DNA from: Chitinophagaceae bacterium
GTDB taxonomy: Bacteria; Bacteroidota; Bacteroidia; Chitinophagales; Chitinophagaceae
Reading direction: 5' to 3'
Length of the DNA stretch: 64,000 bases
Assembly (NCBI GenBank): GCA_016721725.1
Contig: JADKHN010000001.1
Span: 434,001-498,000 of the forward strand
Position 1 is the first letter of the stretch. Every line of letters starts with the position of its first letter. Shown one piece after another: positions 9,811 to 18,428 of this stretch. The position numbers were made by a program, and so were the translations under genes. The notes below the pieces were generated by a model that had not been told where the DNA came from, ran no database searches, and saw only the letters and a program-made list of their open reading frames with translations.

Positions 9811-10413
9811 TTAAAGTTGATCTTTCTGCCTGAGTTTACGGTATTGGGCCCTCATGATGAGCCCGGGGATGATATATCCGGCCATTACCGCGCCGGCCAT
9901 GATCAGCATATCGTATTTGAATTCCTTGTTGATGAAAATGGCGATGGCTCCGGCCCAGTTCAATGCCGCGCCGATGATCAGGGCCCTGGACTTGAGCACG
10001 CCGCCATTCACCAGCATCAGGATGGCGAAGATCATCAGGAAATAACCGAATCCGCTGTTTGGGCTGACGGAAATATTGATGGAGATGATGATCGTGAACA
10101 GGGAAACGATAAAAGCAATGTTCACATAACGCATCACTTCATCCACATAAGTGAGCACGGTCTTCCTTCTGGGGCGGAAGATATCAACTAAAAGCATGAT
10201 GACCGTGATGCCGCCAAAAATGTTCCAGGCCAGGAAGATATTTTCTGAACCGATATCAATGAATATATAAGTGGAGACACAGGTGAGGAAGATCAGGGTG
10301 CCCCAGAGCAGCCAGCCCGAACCACTGTCGGTGATGTTCGACCGTGCCTGCCGGATCATCTGCTGGATGAGCGCCAGGCTTTTCTCGTTCGAAAAAGGTT
10401 GTTCATTTTCCAT
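9811..10413 (-). CDS. Multi-spanning membrane protein, paralogue of its upstream neighbour
   Basis: I choose the ATG at 10413 (MENEQPFSNEKSLALIQQMI), giving 200 residues, because it aligns with the start of the neighbouring paralogue (MEQPLNEKSSLQLIETMI) and overlaps the upstream stop as TGATATG. About six hydrophobic segments follow, with basic loops (FRPRRKTVL) and a basic tail. Shared landmarks with the paralogue include NEKS..L..I..MI..A..N, S..G.L..WG.LIF near residue 35, and IIPG..R near the C-terminus. Function unknown. It is co-transcribed with the winged-helix regulator. Confidence 0.8.
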   Translation of the reverse strand: MENEQPFSNEKSLALIQQMIRQARSNITDSGSGWLLWGTLIFLTCVSTYIFIDIGSENIFLAWNIFGGITVIMLLVDIFRPRRKTVLTYVDEVMRYVNIAFIVSLFTIIISINISVSPNSGFGYFLMIFAILMLVNGGVLKSRALIIGAALNWAGAIAIFINKEFKYDMLIMAGAVMAGYIIPGLIMRAQYRKLRQKDQL

Positions 10414-10414
10414 A

Positions 10415-10996
10415 TCAAAGTTGATTTTTGAATTTCTGTCGCAGGAGGAAACCGGGAATGATCCAGGCCAATAATACCGCGGCGGCAATGAATAACAACT
10501 GGAAATCCACCGGGACAAATACGGATCCGACAGCAAGGACCCAGCAAGAAATGCCACCGATCACCAGGGGTTTGAACTTGAGTATGATCCCGGATAAAAA
10601 GGTAGGCATACCATATAAGATCAGAATGGCCGGGTTGATGCTGGCATAAGCTTTTTGGTAACTCAGCACAAAAACAAAGATGAATATACAGGCTACAAAA
10701 CAGATCCAGACATAACCCACGATCTCAGCAGTATAGGTCTTTACCCTTTCTTTTTTGGCTTTACGGGCAAGAAAAATAAACTGGTAAATGACCACGAGCC
10801 AGGTGGAGAACCAGATATAATAGGTCTGTTCAACGGCGAAAAAATATTTAGCGATGAATTGGGTCAGGCTGCAAATAAAAATCACGATGCCCCAGATCAG
10901 GTACAGATGGCCCGATTCACTGAAATTGTTCTTGGCCCGGTTGATCATCGTTTCGATGAGTTGCAGGCTGCTCTTCTCATTTAAAGGCTGTTCCAT
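10415..10996 (-). CDS. Multi-spanning membrane protein, first of a tandem paralogous pair
   Basis: The 193-residue product has a short soluble amphipathic N-terminus (residues 1-35), then about six hydrophobic helices and a C-terminal IIPGFLLRQKFKNQL. It is similar in layout and motifs to the next gene, so the pair arose by tandem duplication. A 1-nt spacing couples the two translationally. I recognise no named family. The context with a winged-helix regulator and an ABC exporter suggests an envelope stress or export locus (inference). Confidence 0.8.
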   Translation of the reverse strand: MEQPLNEKSSLQLIETMINRAKNNFSESGHLYLIWGIVIFICSLTQFIAKYFFAVEQTYYIWFSTWLVVIYQFIFLARKAKKERVKTYTAEIVGYVWICFVACIFIFVFVLSYQKAYASINPAILILYGMPTFLSGIILKFKPLVIGGISCWVLAVGSVFVPVDFQLLFIAAAVLLAWIIPGFLLRQKFKNQL

Positions 10997-11052
10997 GGTC
11001 GATGGTATTAAGCGGCTGTTCTAAACGGCCGTAATGAAAATAAACACCTGCA

Positions 11053-11694
11053 TCATTTACATTCCTGCAGGAGCTGTTCCACCCTGCCTTTACCCCAGTT
11101 GGGATGCAGTTCGCTCAGGGGTGTGAAAGCGCCGTATTTATCAAGCGAGGTTTGCAGTACCGGTTTCGCCGTGCTGCAGCCTCCGCCGAATTGCTCAGGG
11201 GTGTACTTCAATCCCTGTCCCTTGAGTAAATAGGGCCGAGGATTAGCGGGATCCAGTTCCATGGCCTCGTCCATGAAGGAGGATACTTCCTGCCCGTATT
11301 CCATATAACGCTGCATGGGGTTCACCATCATGTGGCAACTGGCGATCATGCTTTTGATGCAGGAGATCTCCGAATTCTTCGGAGCCAGCGAATCGGCCTT
11401 CGCGATCAGCGCGCTGGCCTTATCGGCATAAGCATCGGATCTGGACTTGTCCGCATCCACATAACCTGCATTGACCTGGCAGTATGCCGCGTAATAATAG
11501 GGAAGCCACTGCGATTTTTCTGCATTGGCGATCCGTTCAAAATTATTGGACAGGCTCACCAGGCTGGCCGGATTGCGGAAACTGGTATCGATGGCCGCAA
11601 GGTTGTTCTTCATCGCTGACAGGTACCTTTCGCTTTGCGCAAAAGAGACTGCAGACAAAAGAATAACGGAAACAAACAGTATTGCTTTTTTCAT
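11053..11694 (-). CDS. Periplasmic tetratricopeptide-like protein
   Basis: I prefer the ATG at 11694 (MKKAILFVSVILLSAVSFAQ) over an in-frame TTG six codons upstream, because it gives a standard signal peptide. The 213-residue product has helical repeat character: residues about 55-130 carry WLPYYYAAYCQ..YADKASALIAKADSLAPKN, and AMELDPANPRPYLLKGQGL is a TPR-like helix pair with the usual D-P-N-P turn. It is probably a periplasmic or lipid-anchored scaffold. It lies 19 nt after the 2TM gene and 56 nt before the membrane-protein pair, within one likely transcript. Confidence 0.75.
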   Translation of the reverse strand: MKKAILFVSVILLSAVSFAQSERYLSAMKNNLAAIDTSFRNPASLVSLSNNFERIANAEKSQWLPYYYAAYCQVNAGYVDADKSRSDAYADKASALIAKADSLAPKNSEISCIKSMIASCHMMVNPMQRYMEYGQEVSSFMDEAMELDPANPRPYLLKGQGLKYTPEQFGGGCSTAKPVLQTSLDKYGAFTPLSELHPNWGKGRVEQLLQECK

Positions 11695-11713
11695 GATGAT
11701 CTTGTTTTTCAAT

Positions 11714-12025
11714 TTATTTTTTATTTTTCAATTTTTCATATTCACGTTCAACAGAATGGGAACCCGGAAAAATATAGGCGCCCGCGTAATGAAAGGCAAG
11801 ACCGATCCCCCATCCCAAAGTGGACCACAATGGCCAGGGAAAATGCGACCAGTTATATTGGTCAAAGTCCACCTGGTGACGCATGGCTGAAAAATACCAG
11901 AGCGCCCACAAAAAAGCATTGACAATGACATAAGTGACAGCGTGCCTTTTGAAGGCGGCCCTTTTTTGAGCGATCTCCCACAATTCGGGGTCTTTGCCTT
12001 CCGGAGCCTGACGAAAGTGTGACAT
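11714..12025 (-). CDS. 2TM domain-containing small membrane protein
   Basis: The 103-residue protein matches the Bacteroidota 2TM-domain pattern: A.KRAAFKRHAVTYVIVNAFLW (first helix), an aromatic-rich loop with W.HFPWPLW, a second helix WGIGLAFHYAG, and a charged tail EREYEKLKNKK. In other genomes this domain is often fused to LytTR/histidine-kinase-type regulators or sits next to two-component genes; here it stands alone. It lies 12 nt after the TonB receptor stop, so it belongs to the same transcript. Confidence 0.85.
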   Translation of the reverse strand: MSHFRQAPEGKDPELWEIAQKRAAFKRHAVTYVIVNAFLWALWYFSAMRHQVDFDQYNWSHFPWPLWSTLGWGIGLAFHYAGAYIFPGSHSVEREYEKLKNKK

Positions 12026-12037
12026 GGTTATTTTTTT

Positions 12038-14296
12038 TTAAAGGTTATTGTTAATGGCTTCCTGTGTTCTGTCAATACCAAAACTGATGAAACAGCCCAG
12101 GAAGATGAATCGTTTCGACGGGGGCGTAACAGCCTCTTTCCGGCTGCCATCATTATTATAATTGTAATTGAAAACCTGGTTCTGGCCCAATACATTATTG
12201 ATCCCCAACACCCATACGGTAAAGGCCTTCGCGTTCTTCTTACCCAGGCCTGGCAGGTAGTTCACACTGAAACTCATGCTGTTGTAGTTGATGGTCTTGC
12301 CCGCGTCGGTGATGATGTTCCTGGCGGTGGTATTATCATAGGCGATCCGATAATAGGGCCGGCCCGAGGCAAAATTATAGCTGAGGTTGAATCCGGTCTT
12401 CCAGGGCAAAACGAATTTCTTGACCACCAGGGAAGCGGTATGATTGGCCGCGAAAGAAGGCGTTATCGCGGTGGGAAAATTCAAAAAGTCCCGCTTGGTA
12501 TCCAGGTAAGAGTATGAGACCCAGTAATCCACGTCCTTGAATGTCTTTTTATCGCGCCAGAACAATTCCACACCCCGGGCATCGCCGTAACCGTTGTTAT
12601 TGGCCGCTACTTCCCTGCCCGTTACACTTACACTTGTCTTATACAGGTCACGGTATTTTTTCAGGAAAGCCTCCACGCGGAATGAACGCTGCCCGGTGAT
12701 CTTCTGGTATTGAAGGATATAATGGGCGGCCCGGGAATAATTGAGCTGGGCAACAGCAGGCAGGTATTTTCTTTCGGGGTTCTGATAAAAAAGCCCGTAG
12801 GCGAAGGAAGCCTGGCTGTTGTCCCGGAATTTATAAGCGACCGAAAGCCGGGGCGCCAGATTCCATTTGTTCATGAGGTCCGAATGCTCCAGCCGGCCTC
12901 CGATCTTGGCGGCCAGGTCGTTGGTGAGATAGAGGTCGGTTTCAGTAAACAAGGAAAATAAATGATCCTTGACGGTTTCCGGGAACCTGGTGCCATCATA
13001 CAGGGTATAGGTCGACCTTTCCTCGCTGTAAAAATAATCGCTCCCGAACCGGATGGCGGTCAGCCCCTTTAGCTTCTTCTCCAGTACCAGTCTGGCTTGT
13101 GCATAGACCGCCCGGTTATTGAGCCTGAAATTCTTAAACGCATAAAAGGAAGGACTGGTGATCACTTGTTTCTGGTTGCCGGCGTCCTGCAATTCATTGA
13201 TGATATCATCTTTGTTGGTGCTGAAGCTGATCCCGGTATTGATCCTCCAGCCTTTGCCGATACGGTCTTTCCAGCTGATGGTCTGATAGGTATTCAGGTT
13301 ATTGATGGAAAACGCGTCTTTCATCGAAAGGGAATCGATATCCTGGTTCCTGAAACCGGTCACGTTGGAACTGATATAACCATAGTATTTGACGAACCCG
13401 CCGTTCCGGGTCTTTATCCTGAAATTGGCATCCCCCTGGTGATAGACCGGGATGGTAAAGAAATCCTGCTTGTACTTATTGAATTTAAAGGCCAGCCAGA
13501 GGTTGGTATAATTATAGGAAATGCCCCAGGAAGATCTTTTATCCCTGGCCAGGTGTTGGATGCCCCCGCCCAGGCCAATGACGCTGATGGCGAGGTCGGC
13601 TTCGGTCCTTTCGGGCAGGTCCTTGCTTTCCAGGATCAAAGCAGAGGAAAGCGCTTGTCCGTATAAGGCCGAATAACCCCCCGTACTGAAAACAGTCCCT
13701 TTGAATAAAAAAGGATTGAATCTGCCCCGGGTGGCGATTCCCGGTGTGCTGCTGTAAAAGAAATTATTCACCAGGTTGCCGTCCATATAGATCTTGCTTT
13801 CGGTAGCCGAACCTCCCCTGACGAACAAACCCTCCGATTCTCCCACTTGCTGGGTTCCGGGGAGGGTTTTGAAAGCGCTGGTCACATCGCCATTGGCGCT
13901 GGGCGTGGTCACGATATCAATGGCATTCAAAACAGCACCTTTATTCTTATCACTGGCTTCAAAGGATCCTGCCGAGATCACCACCGCTTTTAGCTCAGTG
14001 ACCAATTCCTTTAAGATAATATTTAATATAATAGGTTGGCCTGAAATTGACAGCTTTTGTATATGGGACTGGTAGCCGATGATGGAAATTTCCAGGATCT
14101 GATCTCCTTTTTCAGTTGTCTGGAAGGAAAAAGTTCCCGTCGAATCAGAGGTGGCTCCGTCATAAGAGTTCTTTATTGTGATACTTGCCCCGGCTACCGG
14201 GTTGTTCTTACCATCGTTGATCTTACCCGAAACCCTTATTTGTGCCTGGGCTGAAAAGCATCCCAAAATCATAAATATGAACCAGAATTTTCTCAT
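12038..14296 (-). CDS. TonB-dependent outer-membrane receptor
   Basis: I place the start at the ATG at 14296 (MRKFWFIFMILGCFSAQAQ), giving 752 residues with a signal peptide. Residues about 20-105 are a carboxypeptidase-regulatory-like domain (SGKINDGKNNPVAGASITI). The plug follows, with LFVRGGSATESKIYMDG and GGYSALYGQALSS, and then the 22-strand beta-barrel up to the C-terminus. The ligand is not deducible; no SusD partner is adjacent, so this is not a classical polysaccharide-utilisation pair. A well-formed promoter precedes it, and eight further genes follow in the same direction. Confidence 0.92.
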   Translation of the reverse strand: MRKFWFIFMILGCFSAQAQIRVSGKINDGKNNPVAGASITIKNSYDGATSDSTGTFSFQTTEKGDQILEISIIGYQSHIQKLSISGQPIILNIILKELVTELKAVVISAGSFEASDKNKGAVLNAIDIVTTPSANGDVTSAFKTLPGTQQVGESEGLFVRGGSATESKIYMDGNLVNNFFYSSTPGIATRGRFNPFLFKGTVFSTGGYSALYGQALSSALILESKDLPERTEADLAISVIGLGGGIQHLARDKRSSWGISYNYTNLWLAFKFNKYKQDFFTIPVYHQGDANFRIKTRNGGFVKYYGYISSNVTGFRNQDIDSLSMKDAFSINNLNTYQTISWKDRIGKGWRINTGISFSTNKDDIINELQDAGNQKQVITSPSFYAFKNFRLNNRAVYAQARLVLEKKLKGLTAIRFGSDYFYSEERSTYTLYDGTRFPETVKDHLFSLFTETDLYLTNDLAAKIGGRLEHSDLMNKWNLAPRLSVAYKFRDNSQASFAYGLFYQNPERKYLPAVAQLNYSRAAHYILQYQKITGQRSFRVEAFLKKYRDLYKTSVSVTGREVAANNNGYGDARGVELFWRDKKTFKDVDYWVSYSYLDTKRDFLNFPTAITPSFAANHTASLVVKKFVLPWKTGFNLSYNFASGRPYYRIAYDNTTARNIITDAGKTINYNSMSFSVNYLPGLGKKNAKAFTVWVLGINNVLGQNQVFNYNYNNDGSRKEAVTPPSKRFIFLGCFISFGIDRTQEAINNNL

Positions 14297-14313
14297 CGAA
14301 GTAAAACTTTCGA

Positions 14314-14345
14314 CAAAAATAAAGTAGTTTATAATATAAACCAAA
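14314..14345 (-). promoter_or_regulatory. Bacteroidota-type promoter of the TonB receptor cluster
   Basis: On the minus strand a -33 TTTG (14342-14345), a 20-bp spacer and a -7 TATTTTTG (14314-14321) match the TTTG/TAnnTTTG consensus. They lie 17 nt before the receptor ATG. It is the best-formed promoter in the window. Confidence 0.75.
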
Positions 14346-14769
14346 CTAAAGAGAAAAAAAATTTTTTACCGGTTAGAAACGGCCTGAAAAACGAAACCGA
14401 AATAATTATATAATCTATTGACTTTCTTTCATTTAACTAGGTTTTTGGAGGTATTGTTCAAGCCTTATCATCCCACCTGAATTTATTCACATAACTCAAA
14501 ATTTATTTTTTTTTGTGGGGGCAATTTGTAATTTAGCAATAGAATTTAATGGGTTAGTAAGTACAAAGGGTCAGCAGAAATGTTGACCCTTTTACTTTTT
14601 GGTCATGCTGAATATTTCTCCATTCTTTTACGCCCCTTCCCGCATAAACATAAACGAATACCGGATCAATTGAATTTGATGGATCTGTTTTTCATCTGGT
14701 GGATCATTAACCGGCTCGATTGGATTTATCCAAAATGGCAGATCGCATTTTCCTTTATACATTTACGGA
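14346..14769. other. AT-rich divergent intergenic region with a 9-bp inverted repeat
   Basis: About 420 bp separate the TonB receptor from radA. An inverted repeat AAAGGGTCA (14565-14573) / TGACCCTTT (14584-14592) with a 10-nt loop is followed on the plus strand by TACTTTTT. It could be a terminator of an unannotated short transcript or an operator. TACATTTA just before the radA start resembles a -7 element. A 78-codon open frame crossing into radA has no support. Confidence 0.4.
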
Positions 14770-16143
14770 ATGAGCAAGACCAAATCGGCATTTTTTTGCC
14801 AGACCTGCGGATATGAAAGCACCAAATGGCTGGGCAAATGTCCCTCCTGCAACAGTTGGAATACTTTCGTTGAAGAGATCATCGTAAAAGGAACCGATAA
14901 GAAAGAGAAAGATGAATGGTCTGAGTACAAGCGGGATGGTAAACTAAAAACGATCGCCATCAATGAAGTGAGCAGCGCCGAAGAAAAAAGGATCGTTACC
15001 CGCGATGCCGAACTGAACCGGGTACTGGGAGGCGGGATCGTTTTGGGAAGCATCGTACTCGTAGCGGGGGAACCGGGCATTGGAAAGTCAACACTCTTTT
15101 TACAGGATGGATTGCAAATGAATGATGTGGTGACCTTGTATATCAGCGGTGAAGAAAGTGAACAACAGATCAAGATGCGGGCGAACCGCATCGGCATCAG
15201 CAATGAAAACTTTTACCTGCTCACGGAGACCGGCACTCAAACCATCTTCCAGGAAATAAAAAAACTGAAGCCCCAGCTGGTGATCGTCGATTCCATCCAA
15301 ACGCTGCAATCCCCTTTTATCGAGAGCGGACCCGGAAGCATCAGCCAGATCAGGGAATGCGCGGCTGAACTGCAGCGCTTCGCCAAAGAGACCAATACCC
15401 CCGTGTTCCTGATCGGGCATATCACCAAGGACGGCAATATCGCCGGGCCCAAGATACTCGAACATATGGTGGACACGGTTCTGCAGTTCGAAGGCGACCG
15501 GAATTACGCTTACCGCATCCTGCGCACTTTAAAGAACCGTTTTGGCTCAACCGCTGAACTGGGTATCTATGAAATGACCGGACAAGGGATGCGTGCCGTC
15601 AGCAATCCTTCCGAACTGCTCATCTCTCAAAAAGAGGAACAACTGAGCGGGATCGCCATCGCCGCCTCCATTGAAGGGATGCGGCCCTTGCTGATCGAAG
15701 GGCAGGCCCTGGTCACTCAAAGCGTTTACGGCACCCCGCAACGTACGGTCACCGGATTCGACCTGCGCCGTTTGCAACTATTATTGGCCGTGCTGGAGAA
15801 AAGAGGTGGATTTCATTTCGGGGTCAAGGATGTATTCGTCAATATCGCCGGTGGTTTGAAAGTGGAAGACCCTTCGATCGACCTGGCGATCGTAAGCGCC
15901 TTGCTGAGCAGTTACGAAGACGTTCCCGTGAATCAACGGTTTTGTTTTGCCGGTGAAGTGGGACTGAGTGGTGAGATCAGGGCGGTAAACCGGATCGAGC
16001 AGCGCATCGCCGAGGCGGAAAAACTAGGGTTTGAAAAGATCATTGTCAGTAAGTATAATGCCAAATCCCTGGATCAGCTGAAATCCAATATAGAAGTTGT
16101 TCCACTAGCCAAAGTGGAAGAATTGTACCGGTACCTGTTTTAA
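14770..16143 (+). CDS. radA: DNA repair protein RadA (Sms)
   Basis: RadA is a RecA-like branch-migration ATPase that acts in recombination intermediates. The 457 residues contain the N-terminal zinc finger C10-x2-C13..C24-x2-C27, Walker A GEPGIGKST (residues 100-108, K106), the RadA-specific KNRFG motif (255-259), and the C-terminal Lon-protease-like domain (GGLKVEDPSIDLAIVSALL), which lacks a protease function. All key residues are present and the length is normal. comF family follows 85 nt downstream. Identification is secure. Confidence 0.97.
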   Translation: MSKTKSAFFCQTCGYESTKWLGKCPSCNSWNTFVEEIIVKGTDKKEKDEWSEYKRDGKLKTIAINEVSSAEEKRIVTRDAELNRVLGGGIVLGSIVLVAGEPGIGKSTLFLQDGLQMNDVVTLYISGEESEQQIKMRANRIGISNENFYLLTETGTQTIFQEIKKLKPQLVIVDSIQTLQSPFIESGPGSISQIRECAAELQRFAKETNTPVFLIGHITKDGNIAGPKILEHMVDTVLQFEGDRNYAYRILRTLKNRFGSTAELGIYEMTGQGMRAVSNPSELLISQKEEQLSGIAIAASIEGMRPLLIEGQALVTQSVYGTPQRTVTGFDLRRLQLLLAVLEKRGGFHFGVKDVFVNIAGGLKVEDPSIDLAIVSALLSSYEDVPVNQRFCFAGEVGLSGEIRAVNRIEQRIAEAEKLGFEKIIVSKYNAKSLDQLKSNIEVVPLAKVEELYRYLF

Positions 16144-16228
16144 AAACCGATTCATCCCGTTTTTTCAACCGCTCTTTTATGAACGGCTGCTTTAATTTTA
16201 CCGGGTTCTGCTTAATGAACAGGAACCC

Positions 16229-16930
16229 ATGCTTGTTTTAAAGGATCTTTGGTCGGCCACCCTTCATCTGTTCTATCCGCATCTATGCCAGGGATGCGGC
16301 AGTGATCTCCTGCAAAACAAGGACCTGTTATGTACCCGGTGTATCCACGAATTACCGTTGACCGGCTTCGCAACCTGGGCCGGGAATCCCGTGGAAAAAT
16401 ACTTTTGGGGACGAATACCGGTTCAAGCCGCTCACAGCCAGTTCTATTTCACCAAAGACACCCTGATCCAACACCTGATCCACCAATTAAAATACAAAAG
16501 CAATAAGGCCATCGGGAGGCTTTTGGGTGAAATGATGGCGGAAAGCCTCCTGCTCAGCGGCCGGTTCCCTTCCATCGATTACCTGGTCCCCCTTCCGCTG
16601 TTTCCCGAAAAAGAACACCGCAGGGGGTATAACCAGGCAGCGGTCATCTGCGAAGGCATGTCTGTGGTCATGCAGGTACCCGTTAACAATGATCTGGTGG
16701 TTCGACGCCGCTCCACCGAAACCCAAACCCGTAAACACCGGACAGAACGATGGCAAAATGTGGAATCGAGTTTCGCCCTGTCCCGGAATGATCCATCCGA
16801 CGGTAAACATATCCTGTTGGTTGACGACGTGGTGACCACCGGCGCCACCCTGGAAGCCTGTGGTCGCATCATCCTGAACGAACCCGGTAACCGGTTGAGT
16901 ATCGCCACGCTGGCCCATGCCCCGAAATGA
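16229..16930 (+). CDS. comF: ComF family phosphoribosyltransferase-like protein
   Basis: The 233-residue cytoplasmic protein has an N-terminal four-Cys zinc ribbon (C20, C23, C35, C38; HLCQGCG..LLCTRC). Its C-terminal PRTase domain shows PLPLFPEKEHRRGYNQA and the PRPP-binding loop ILLVDDVVTTGAT (about 195-207). ComF proteins are needed for DNA uptake in competent bacteria (binding DprA/PriA in studied cases), but the role in Bacteroidota is less clear. It follows radA, another recombination gene, in the same direction, which fits a DNA-processing context. TAATTTTA upstream is a weak -7 match. Confidence 0.9.
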   Translation: MLVLKDLWSATLHLFYPHLCQGCGSDLLQNKDLLCTRCIHELPLTGFATWAGNPVEKYFWGRIPVQAAHSQFYFTKDTLIQHLIHQLKYKSNKAIGRLLGEMMAESLLLSGRFPSIDYLVPLPLFPEKEHRRGYNQAAVICEGMSVVMQVPVNNDLVVRRRSTETQTRKHRTERWQNVESSFALSRNDPSDGKHILLVDDVVTTGATLEACGRIILNEPGNRLSIATLAHAPK

Positions 16931-16970
16931 GGTCGATGAATGTATAGGCAAATAACTTTAAATTTGAAGC

Positions 16971-18380
16971 ATGAAGAAGTTCGCCCTGTATTTTTGGCTG
17001 GTCCTGTCCCTGGCTTCCCTGTTATTCACTTCCTGCAAAAAAGACTCCTTCATCTCCAGTCCGGATGCCCGACTTTCCCTGTCAGCCGATACCTTGAAAT
17101 ACGATACCGTTTTTACAACAACCGGATCGGTGACGAAGTCTTTCAAGATCATCAACGAGAATAACCAAAAACTACGCCTCAGCAAAGTGAAGCTCATGGG
17201 TGGCGCTTCTTCTTCGTATAAGATGAATGTCGACGGGATTGCCACGGTTGAAGCAAACGACCTGGTCATTGAGGCGAACGACAGCATCTATGTATTTGTA
17301 TCCGTAACGATCAATCCCGGTGCGGCTAACCTGCCTTTCATCGTCAGCGACAGCATTCAGATCAGCTATAACGGCAACAACCGGTTAGTACAGTTGCAGT
17401 CATACGGCCAAAACGCCAACTTCCTCCGGAACCGGGTGATCACCGGCAATCTGGTCTGGACCAATAACCTGCCCTATGTCATCCTCGGTAGCATCCGCAT
17501 AGACACTACCGCCAGCCTGACCATCAATCCCGGTTGCAGGATCTATTCCCATGCCGATGCCCCTTTCATCGTGGACGGCAACCTGATCGTGAATGGTACG
17601 AAAACAGACCCTGTTGTTTTTACCGGGGACCGTCTCGATCCCGATTACAAAGACCTGCCGGCTTCCTGGCCGGGCATTTATTTCCGGGGAATGAGCCATG
17701 ATAATATGATGCGCTTTGCCCAGGTCAGGAACGCCTACCAGGCGGTGGTGGTCGAAAAACCATCACCAAATGCCAACCCCAAACTGGTGCTCCACCAATG
17801 CATCATCGATAATGCTTACGATGTGGGTCTTCTTTGCGTGAACACCAGCCTGCAGGCCGATAATTGCCTGGTCAGCAATTGTGGTAATAATATTGTCATG
17901 AACTATGGCGGCAGCTATAACCTTACGCACGTGACTAATGCCGCTTATTCGACCAACTATTTTTTCCATAAAGGGCCGGTGCTGCAACTGACCAACTATA
18001 CCAGCGTAAACGGCAATCCGGTCAGCGCCGATCTCAATGCCGTATTCCGCAATTGCATTTTCTGGGGTGAGACCGGGTTCACGGATAATGAGGTACTCGT
18101 GCAAAAACAGGGCGCCAATATCTTTAATGTGTTGTTCGAGAAGAACCTCTACCGCAATCAATCCGATCCCGCAAACAGTACCCTCAGCGGCAATATCCGT
18201 AATGTTGAACCTTTATTCGACAGCATCGACGTTAATAAGCATTATTTCGATTTCAGGTACACCAAAAACCCGGTTGCCCCCGGGATCAACGCCGGTGTGC
18301 CGACCGTTTTTCCCAAAGACCTGGACGACAGGAACCGGAATGTGGGTGTGCCTGATCTGGGTTGCTACGAAAAACAGTAA
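16971..18380 (+). CDS. Surface lipoprotein with right-handed beta-helix and choice-of-anchor-Q-like C-terminus
   Basis: The 469-residue protein starts with a lipoprotein signal (LLFTSC, acylated C22, followed by KKDSF as in many Bacteroidota lipoproteins). Residues about 45-145 form an Ig-like beta domain. From about 160 onward, parallel-beta-helix features appear (SLTINPGCRIYSHADAPFIVDGN, WPGIYFRG, DNCLVSNCGNN). The end (NVGVPDLGCYE) resembles the DIGAYE-type choice-of-anchor Q terminus. The role is unknown; beta-helices often bind or cleave polysaccharides, but no catalytic residues can be named. TAACTTTA at 16953 may be its -7 element. Confidence 0.8.
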   Translation: MKKFALYFWLVLSLASLLFTSCKKDSFISSPDARLSLSADTLKYDTVFTTTGSVTKSFKIINENNQKLRLSKVKLMGGASSSYKMNVDGIATVEANDLVIEANDSIYVFVSVTINPGAANLPFIVSDSIQISYNGNNRLVQLQSYGQNANFLRNRVITGNLVWTNNLPYVILGSIRIDTTASLTINPGCRIYSHADAPFIVDGNLIVNGTKTDPVVFTGDRLDPDYKDLPASWPGIYFRGMSHDNMMRFAQVRNAYQAVVVEKPSPNANPKLVLHQCIIDNAYDVGLLCVNTSLQADNCLVSNCGNNIVMNYGGSYNLTHVTNAAYSTNYFFHKGPVLQLTNYTSVNGNPVSADLNAVFRNCIFWGETGFTDNEVLVQKQGANIFNVLFEKNLYRNQSDPANSTLSGNIRNVEPLFDSIDVNKHYFDFRYTKNPVAPGINAGVPTVFPKDLDDRNRNVGVPDLGCYEKQ

Positions 18381-18428
18381 GCTTCCCGAACAAAAGACCT
18401 CTATTAATGTTAAACTAAAAAATCAGTC

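Noticed and set aside
11695..11760. Another heptanucleotide array (TTTTCAATTT-like region)
   Set aside because: TTCA positions are spaced 8, 6 and 6 bp, so there is no true 7-bp phase.
14565..14592. tRNA or structured RNA gene
   Set aside because: Only one 9-bp stem is present with no cloverleaf or conserved RNA motif.
14580..14816. 78-codon plus-strand open frame upstream of radA
   Set aside because: It runs into radA in another frame, has no ribosome site, and its composition looks like AT-rich non-coding DNA.
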